Part shown: positions 61,201 to 64,000 of the stretch, one piece after another
Position numbering within the stretch: position 1 is the first letter of the stretch
Layout of the letters: each line of letters begins with the position of its first letter
Assembly (NCBI RefSeq): GCF_016861975.1
Contig: NZ_BOMB01000043.1
Location: forward strand, 25,086 to 89,085
Direction of reading: 5' to 3'
DNA from: Actinocatenispora rupis
GTDB taxonomy: Bacteria > Actinomycetota > Actinomycetes > Mycobacteriales > Micromonosporaceae
Length of the DNA: 64,000 nucleotides
The notes under the pieces: generated by a model
Told to the model about the DNA's origin: nothing
The model's input: only the letters and a program-made list of their open reading frames with translations
Database searches by the model: none
Program-made: the position numbers and the translations under genes

Positions 61201-61308
61201 CCGGCCGGACTCGCCGCCACCCCCGACATCGGCGTCTTCATGACCGCCGCGAACGGCGGCTCCGGCGCCACCGGCATCGCCACCTTCGACGGCTTCACCG
61301 TCACCTGA
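58246..61308 (+). CDS. Tat-exported family 89 alpha-N-acetylglucosaminidase with C-terminal modules
   Basis: The 1020-aa protein has a Tat signal (ARRRTVLTAGALGAG). A small N-terminal domain (about 30-115) precedes a GH89 barrel (about 120-440) with FNEVLLYVG, WWLLQNMSGFGGP, YKMDLLHEGG and FNYGGKSTMGG, the NAGLU signature; Glu in DLLHEGG and LSEHTDK are acidic candidates. A helical domain reaches about 720. Two beta modules follow: a NEW3-like domain (about 725-835) and a LamG/DUF1349-like domain (about 845-1018). It would cut terminal alpha-GlcNAc from extracellular glycans such as mucin-like or heparan-like chains. Confidence 0.93.
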   Translation: MARRRTVLTAGALGAGLTAVGWSAPAAAAPDVDVARAALRRLIGRHADQFTLTLTGPADADAYRVDGRDGALRVAGTTPATVLAGVHRYLGTTVRAGIWWAGQNLELPARLPAPATPIVGRADVPHRFALNDTNDGYTGPYWDFDRWRREIDVLALHGFNEVLLYVGADAVYHDTLREFGYSDAEVRAWIPAPAHQPWWLLQNMSGFGGPIDAGLLARRADLTAQLVGYVRALGMTPVLPGYFGTVPPDFADRNPGAHVVPQGQWCGFTRPGWLDPRGEHFARVAAAFYRHSSARYGDSTMYKMDLLHEGGTAGDVPVGPASAAVETALRTAHPGATWVILGWQDNPKKETVAAVDTSRMLIVDGLSEHTDKVDRDADWAGTPYAFGTIFNYGGKSTMGGATGVWADKYRRWRDKPGGALAGIALMPEAADTNPVDLDLFAALAWTDVAADPAEQYADFATRRYGQADRHAVAAWQAMRTTAYALDGSVKSEPQDSLFAAQPGLTVTTGAGWSPTTMQYDSAAFDRALPLLLACPAEVRRTDAYGYDVTDVARQVLTNRSRILLPQIAAAYEAGDGAAFDELTALWLDWMALLERLVATRPEFLLGPALDAARRAGGDAAEFDQRTILTVWGDRTASQTGGLHDYANREWQGLIGDVYADRWRRYFAGLRAVLGTDRAPDPVDWYAVTDAWTRRTNRYPDRPTGDSHAVAAAVHRALAADTHQVPLRVRCEPAVLVAGGTTTLTARITNASGLSDARTVRLDPVVPDGVTVTALDPTGVASLPGGADATVRWRVSAPAGWRTDQPTARLGATATYQVGRADGRVAGTARVLAGEPVNAPYETVSFNQASFAATATGLGIAGSGRDMWGGTNEFAAVYLPGGLPDGATATVRVTHQDASGPWARAGLVVRNSLSTNGSTGYANLAVTPAHGCAVSVDTNGDGRLDKVASAGTATAPVTLRLARSGGALTASWSADGTTWTTLGTVSPAGLAATPDIGVFMTAANGGSGATGIATFDGFTVT

Positions 61309-61342
61309 CCCGCCGACTCCGGCCCACGCCAACAACGCCCGT

Positions 61343-61469
61343 CCCGTTGGTACGCAACGGATGCGGCACTTCGCGCGGTTGCATGCCAACCCCGTTGTTA
61401 CGCACGGGAGATGGTGCAGACCTGTGCACCGCGCGTGCTGGTTCCGTTGGTACGCAAGGGATGTGGTGC
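61343..61469. repeat. Array of three CCGTTG-N5-CAACGG-type hairpin repeats
   Basis: Units at 61343-61369, 61391-61417 and 61443-61469 share CCGTTGGTACGCAACGGATG followed by a GGYGC. Unit 1 is a perfect stem, unit 3 has one change, unit 2 is more decayed. A separate palindrome GGTGCA-GACCTG-TGCACC lies at 61413-61430. The array separates convergent genes and could act as a bidirectional terminator. Confidence 0.65.
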
Positions 61470-61485
61470 GGGACTCGTCGTGCGG

Positions 61486-61971
61486 TCAGGGACGGTCGGA
61501 GCGGTCGGTACGGCGTTCACCGCGCGCGACGAGCGGCACCACGTACCAGAAGAGGACGAACCAGGCGGCGATGCCGGCGGCGATCGGGGCGGCGACGCGC
61601 AGCGAGAAGACCACGTCGACGACCAGGTACACGGCGCCGACGACGGCGGCGACGAGGAAGCCGAGGCCGCCGGCGGCCATCCGGTGCGCCGCGAGGACCA
61701 GGCGTGGCCGCAGGTGCCGGCGGAACACCATGCGGTGGTAGCTGACCGGGGCGATAAGCAGGCCGGCGGCGAGGGACGCGGCGACGAGCGTCGCGACGTA
61801 CACGACGCGGTCGGCAAGGCCGAGCGTGGCGAACCGGTTCGTGAACGCCAGCGTCAGCAGGAACGCGAACAGCAGCTGCACGCCGGTCTGCGCGACCCGG
61901 AGTTCCTGGAGGAGTTCGTGCAGGTTGCGGGTGAGCCGTTCGGCCTCGCTCTCCGGTTTCCCGTCGGCCAT
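61486..61971 (-). CDS. DUF6328-like membrane protein
   Basis: The 161-aa protein has an N-terminal amphipathic helix (ERLTRNLHELLQELRVAQTGVQ) and four membrane helices (about 32-50, 58-80, 100-122, 128-150). The LRV-TGVQ-LFAFLL pattern and YHRMVFRR loop match the DUF6328 family. Function unknown. It lies 10 bp after the acetate kinase stop in the same operon. Confidence 0.8.
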   Translation of the reverse strand: MADGKPESEAERLTRNLHELLQELRVAQTGVQLLFAFLLTLAFTNRFATLGLADRVVYVATLVAASLAAGLLIAPVSYHRMVFRRHLRPRLVLAAHRMAAGGLGFLVAAVVGAVYLVVDVVFSLRVAAPIAAGIAAWFVLFWYVVPLVARGERRTDRSDRP

Positions 61972-61981
61972 GGCGGCACCG

Positions 61982-63073
61982 TCACCGCAGCGCCGGACCG
62001 GCCAGCGCGGCCCGGGTCTCGGCGGCGACCTGCTGGATTTCACCGGTCGGCACCACCAGCACCGGTACGGCCGCGCCGACCGGGCTGATGCACCGCGGCT
62101 CGTCCGGAACCGCGTCGGACAACCGGTCCGGCAGCCCGAGTACGCGCAGGCCCGCGCACACCTCGGCGCGTACCTCGGGCTGGTCGGTGCCGATCTCGCC
62201 GGTGAACACGAGCGCGTCGAGGCGGTCCAGGCTCGCGGCCATCGCGGCGACCCCGCGGCGTACCCGGTGGGTGAAGACGGCTAGGGCCAGCTCGGCGGCA
62301 CGGTCCCCGCGGCGCCGGGCGCGGACCAGGTCGCGGGTGTCGTCGGAACTGCCGGACACGCCGAGCAGTCCGGACCGGTGGTGCAGCGCGTCGGACAGCT
62401 GCGCGGCGGTGAACCCGTGCTCGGTCTGCAACCACAGCAGCATGCCCGGGTCGACGCTGCCGCTGCGCCGGCTCATCGCCATGCCCTCCAACGGGGTCAG
62501 GCCCATCGTGGTGTCGACGCTGTGCCCGTCGCGTACCGCGCAGGCGGAGCAGCCGCCGCCGAGATGCGTCACGACCACCTGGAGGTCGTCGGCGGGACGG
62601 CCGAGCAGGGCGGCGGCGTGCCGCACCGACCACGCGTACGACAGGCCGTGGAAGCCGTAGCGGCGCAGCCCGTAGCGTTCGGTCCACCCGTGCGGCACCG
62701 GGTACGTGCGCGCCGCGGCCGGCAGGTCGGTGTGGAACGCGGTGTCCAGGCACGCCACGTGCGGCACGTCCGGCAGCGCCGCGCGTGCCGCGTCCAGCGC
62801 CGCCACCGCCCGCGGTACGTGCATCGGCGCGAGCACGCCCGCACCGACCAGGCGGGCGCGTACGGCGTCGTCCACGACCGTCGGCCCCGTCAGGTACGGC
62901 CCGCCGTGCACGAACCGGTGGCCCACCGCGTCGACCGGCCCCAGCCGCGGCAGCAGCCCGGACAGCTCGCCCGGCTCCGCCACGTCGTACGTGGCGCGCA
63001 CCGTCTCCCCGTCGACCAGCGCGACGTGCAGGCTGGCCGACCCCGCGTCGACCACGAGTACCGGCAGCGTCAT
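61982..63073 (-). CDS. ackA: Acetate kinase-family protein, divergent
   Basis: The 363-aa protein is about 40 residues short of common acetate kinases. Recognisable motifs are VVDAGSASLH near 8, FHGLSY near 145, THLGGGCSA near 170, DTTMGLTPLEGMAMSRRSGSVDP near 190-212 and FTGEIG near 295. Changes from consensus are notable: GNGAS is GGGCS, the late FTGGIGEN is FTGEIGTD. It probably makes ATP from acetyl phosphate. No phosphotransacetylase or phosphoketolase gene is adjacent in the window. Confidence 0.88.
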   Translation of the reverse strand: MTLPVLVVDAGSASLHVALVDGETVRATYDVAEPGELSGLLPRLGPVDAVGHRFVHGGPYLTGPTVVDDAVRARLVGAGVLAPMHVPRAVAALDAARAALPDVPHVACLDTAFHTDLPAAARTYPVPHGWTERYGLRRYGFHGLSYAWSVRHAAALLGRPADDLQVVVTHLGGGCSACAVRDGHSVDTTMGLTPLEGMAMSRRSGSVDPGMLLWLQTEHGFTAAQLSDALHHRSGLLGVSGSSDDTRDLVRARRRGDRAAELALAVFTHRVRRGVAAMAASLDRLDALVFTGEIGTDQPEVRAEVCAGLRVLGLPDRLSDAVPDEPRCISPVGAAVPVLVVPTGEIQQVAAETRAALAGPALR

Positions 63074-63101
63074 CCGGCCGCCCCGCCGGTACGCCACCGC
63101 G

Positions 63102-63263
63102 TCACGGCACCGTCCGCTCGATCGCCGCCGGCCCCTCCTCGGCCAGGTCGCGGCGCGCCCGCGCGACGTTCTCCGGCGTCGGGTCCTCGCCCCGCGCCAC
63201 CGCCAGGTCCTCCGGATCCCACGGCTGCTCCGCCCCGGTACGCGGCTCGTACGGCTCGGCCAT
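63102..63263 (-). CDS. Small acidic protein upstream of ackA
   Basis: ATG 63263 has GAGGAGGTGG upstream and opens 53 codons of acidic, Pro-rich and helical character (MAEPYEPRTGAEQPWDPEDL ... ARARRDLAEEGPAAIERTVP). It lies 28 bp before ackA on the same strand, so it leads that operon. Third positions show strong G/C bias. No family is known to me; a regulatory or structural small protein is possible. Confidence 0.7.
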   Translation of the reverse strand: MAEPYEPRTGAEQPWDPEDLAVARGEDPTPENVARARRDLAEEGPAAIERTVP

Positions 63264-64000
63264 CCGTTCCACCTCCTCGCGTCGACCCCGTCGGGCCCAT
63301 CCTCACCCCTTCCCCGTGGCGCCGAGGCGGAAACGCTCCGCTCGCATCCCCGGTACCCCCGCCCGGCGCGGCACCGCGTCGCGTCCGGCCGTGGCGTACC
63401 GGCGGCTGCCGGTGTCGGGATCCCTGCCACAGCGCCGGATCCGCCCGCAGAGCACGATCGTCGCGCGGTCCGGCCGCCGGTCGATGGCGAGTCGCGAGCT
63501 CGCCCGGCGGCTCGCCCTGCGCCAGATCGCCGAATGCCTCGCACCAGCCTCGGCCGGCAGCCGCCCGGCTCGGCAGACCCGGTCGCCGCGGGCCGCCGGC
63601 ACCGGAGAGGTACGCCCCGGCCGTGGCGCCCCGGACGCGGCACCGGAGACATGCGACCCGCCGTGGCGCCGCGGACCGCACCACCGGAGAGATCCGCCGC
63701 CGGCAGGCTCACCTACTCGCCTGTGCGGCGGGCGACCGGGCCGATTCACCAGACGGCCCAACGCAACCCGGCGCCAACGGTGCGCCGGCCCCGGGAGAGC
63801 CAGGGGCCGGCGCGTTCGGCCGGACCGGTTCGGAAGCGCGGGGCGAGACCGGACAACCGATACCCGACAACCGTCTCTGGTACCCGACCAGGGCAGAGCC
63901 GGTCGAAGTGCGTACGGCCGGGCCGGCGCCGTCCTAGCGTGGAGGTGAGCGCAGGTCGACCACCCGCCACGGTCGCGGCCGTCAGGCGCCGGCGCCGACG
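63264..64000. other. Right-end region without a convincing gene
   Basis: These 737 bp have long open frames on both strands but no coding bias. They contain a three-unit 41-bp tandem repeat starting at 63600, 63641 and 63682 (CACCGGAGA... with CCGTGGCGCC inside), and a TAGCGT -10-like box at 63935-63940 that may start a rightward gene beyond the window. Confidence 0.5.

Noticed and set aside
57082..61389. A very long open frame (over 1400 codons) antisense to the GH89 gene
   Set aside because: It is the result of few stop codons in high-GC DNA. Only its lower part (57082-58068) shows coding bias and known motifs; the rest mirrors the GH89 codons.
63945..64000. GTG after GGAGG at the right edge as the start of a new gene
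   Set aside because: The ribosome site touches the start codon and only 18 codons are visible; I mention only the -10-like box.

Overview
The window is about 74% G+C, uses GTG starts freely, and has strongly G/C-biased third codon positions. It carries a type VII (ESX) secretion locus, Tat-exported glycosidases, LacI-controlled sugar uptake genes and mRNAs that look leaderless. This points to a soil or plant-associated actinomycete. The frequent GTAC/CGTACG words recall Micromonosporaceae or a close relative, but I cannot fix the genus. I see no rRNA, tRNA, insertion sequence, CRISPR array or phage gene. The layout is chromosomal, made of short operons separated by strong GC hairpins.

Layout. 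(1) 1-11053: one edge of an ESX locus, with a large secreted-substrate candidate cut by the window edge, the three-ATPase motor EccC, two WXG100-like proteins, a divergent unknown gene, and a second operon (YbaB-like protein, one-pass membrane protein, beta-helix/AAA+ fusion). (2) 11276-15347: LuxR-type regulator, Tat-exported histidine phosphatase, MFS exporter, DoxX protein, esterase. (3) 15533-22264: LacI regulator, tandem paralogous exported GH-A-clan hydrolases, and a divergent SDR plus ManD-like dehydratase pair, with an operator lying on the -10 box of the hydrolase promoter. (4) 22476-26817: zinc metallopeptidase lipoprotein and an RDD/MFS operon. (5) 27103-28690: a decayed stretch with a frameshifted gene and two gene remnants. 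(6) 27848-39342: scattered metabolic and regulatory genes (GNATs, nitroreductase, AraC, TetR, SDRs, a frameshifted MerR, a deacetylase, a SpoIIE phosphatase) and a three-gene overlapping cassette (2OG-Fe(II) oxygenase, Ada-type metal-binding domain, unknown). (7) 39629-47869: LacI regulator, ABC sugar importer and GH38 alpha-mannosidase. (8) 48182-54265: lipoprotein, fatty acid desaturase with an apparent AUC start, a VWA protein, a processive GT2 glycosyltransferase and a tiny membrane protein. (9) 54381-61308: alcohol dehydrogenase, cupin, MmyB-like regulator, epimerase-like SDR and a Tat-exported GH89 alpha-N-acetylglucosaminidase. (10) 61486-63263: DUF6328-like membrane protein, divergent acetate kinase and a small acidic protein.

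How the parts work together. Two carbohydrate modules stand out. In the first, exported GH-A hydrolases would release sugars that an SDR and a ManD-like dehydratase could oxidise and dehydrate inside the cell. In the second, a binding protein and two permeases import oligosaccharides that the cytoplasmic GH38 enzyme would trim; the ABC ATPase must be encoded elsewhere. Both modules have LacI regulators. Convergent gene ends are repeatedly closed by hairpins, several of the form CCGTTG-N5-CAACGG. Three exact and three near copies of the palindrome GTCCACNGTGGAC are scattered through the window, two of these loci flanking the oxygenase/Ada cassette.
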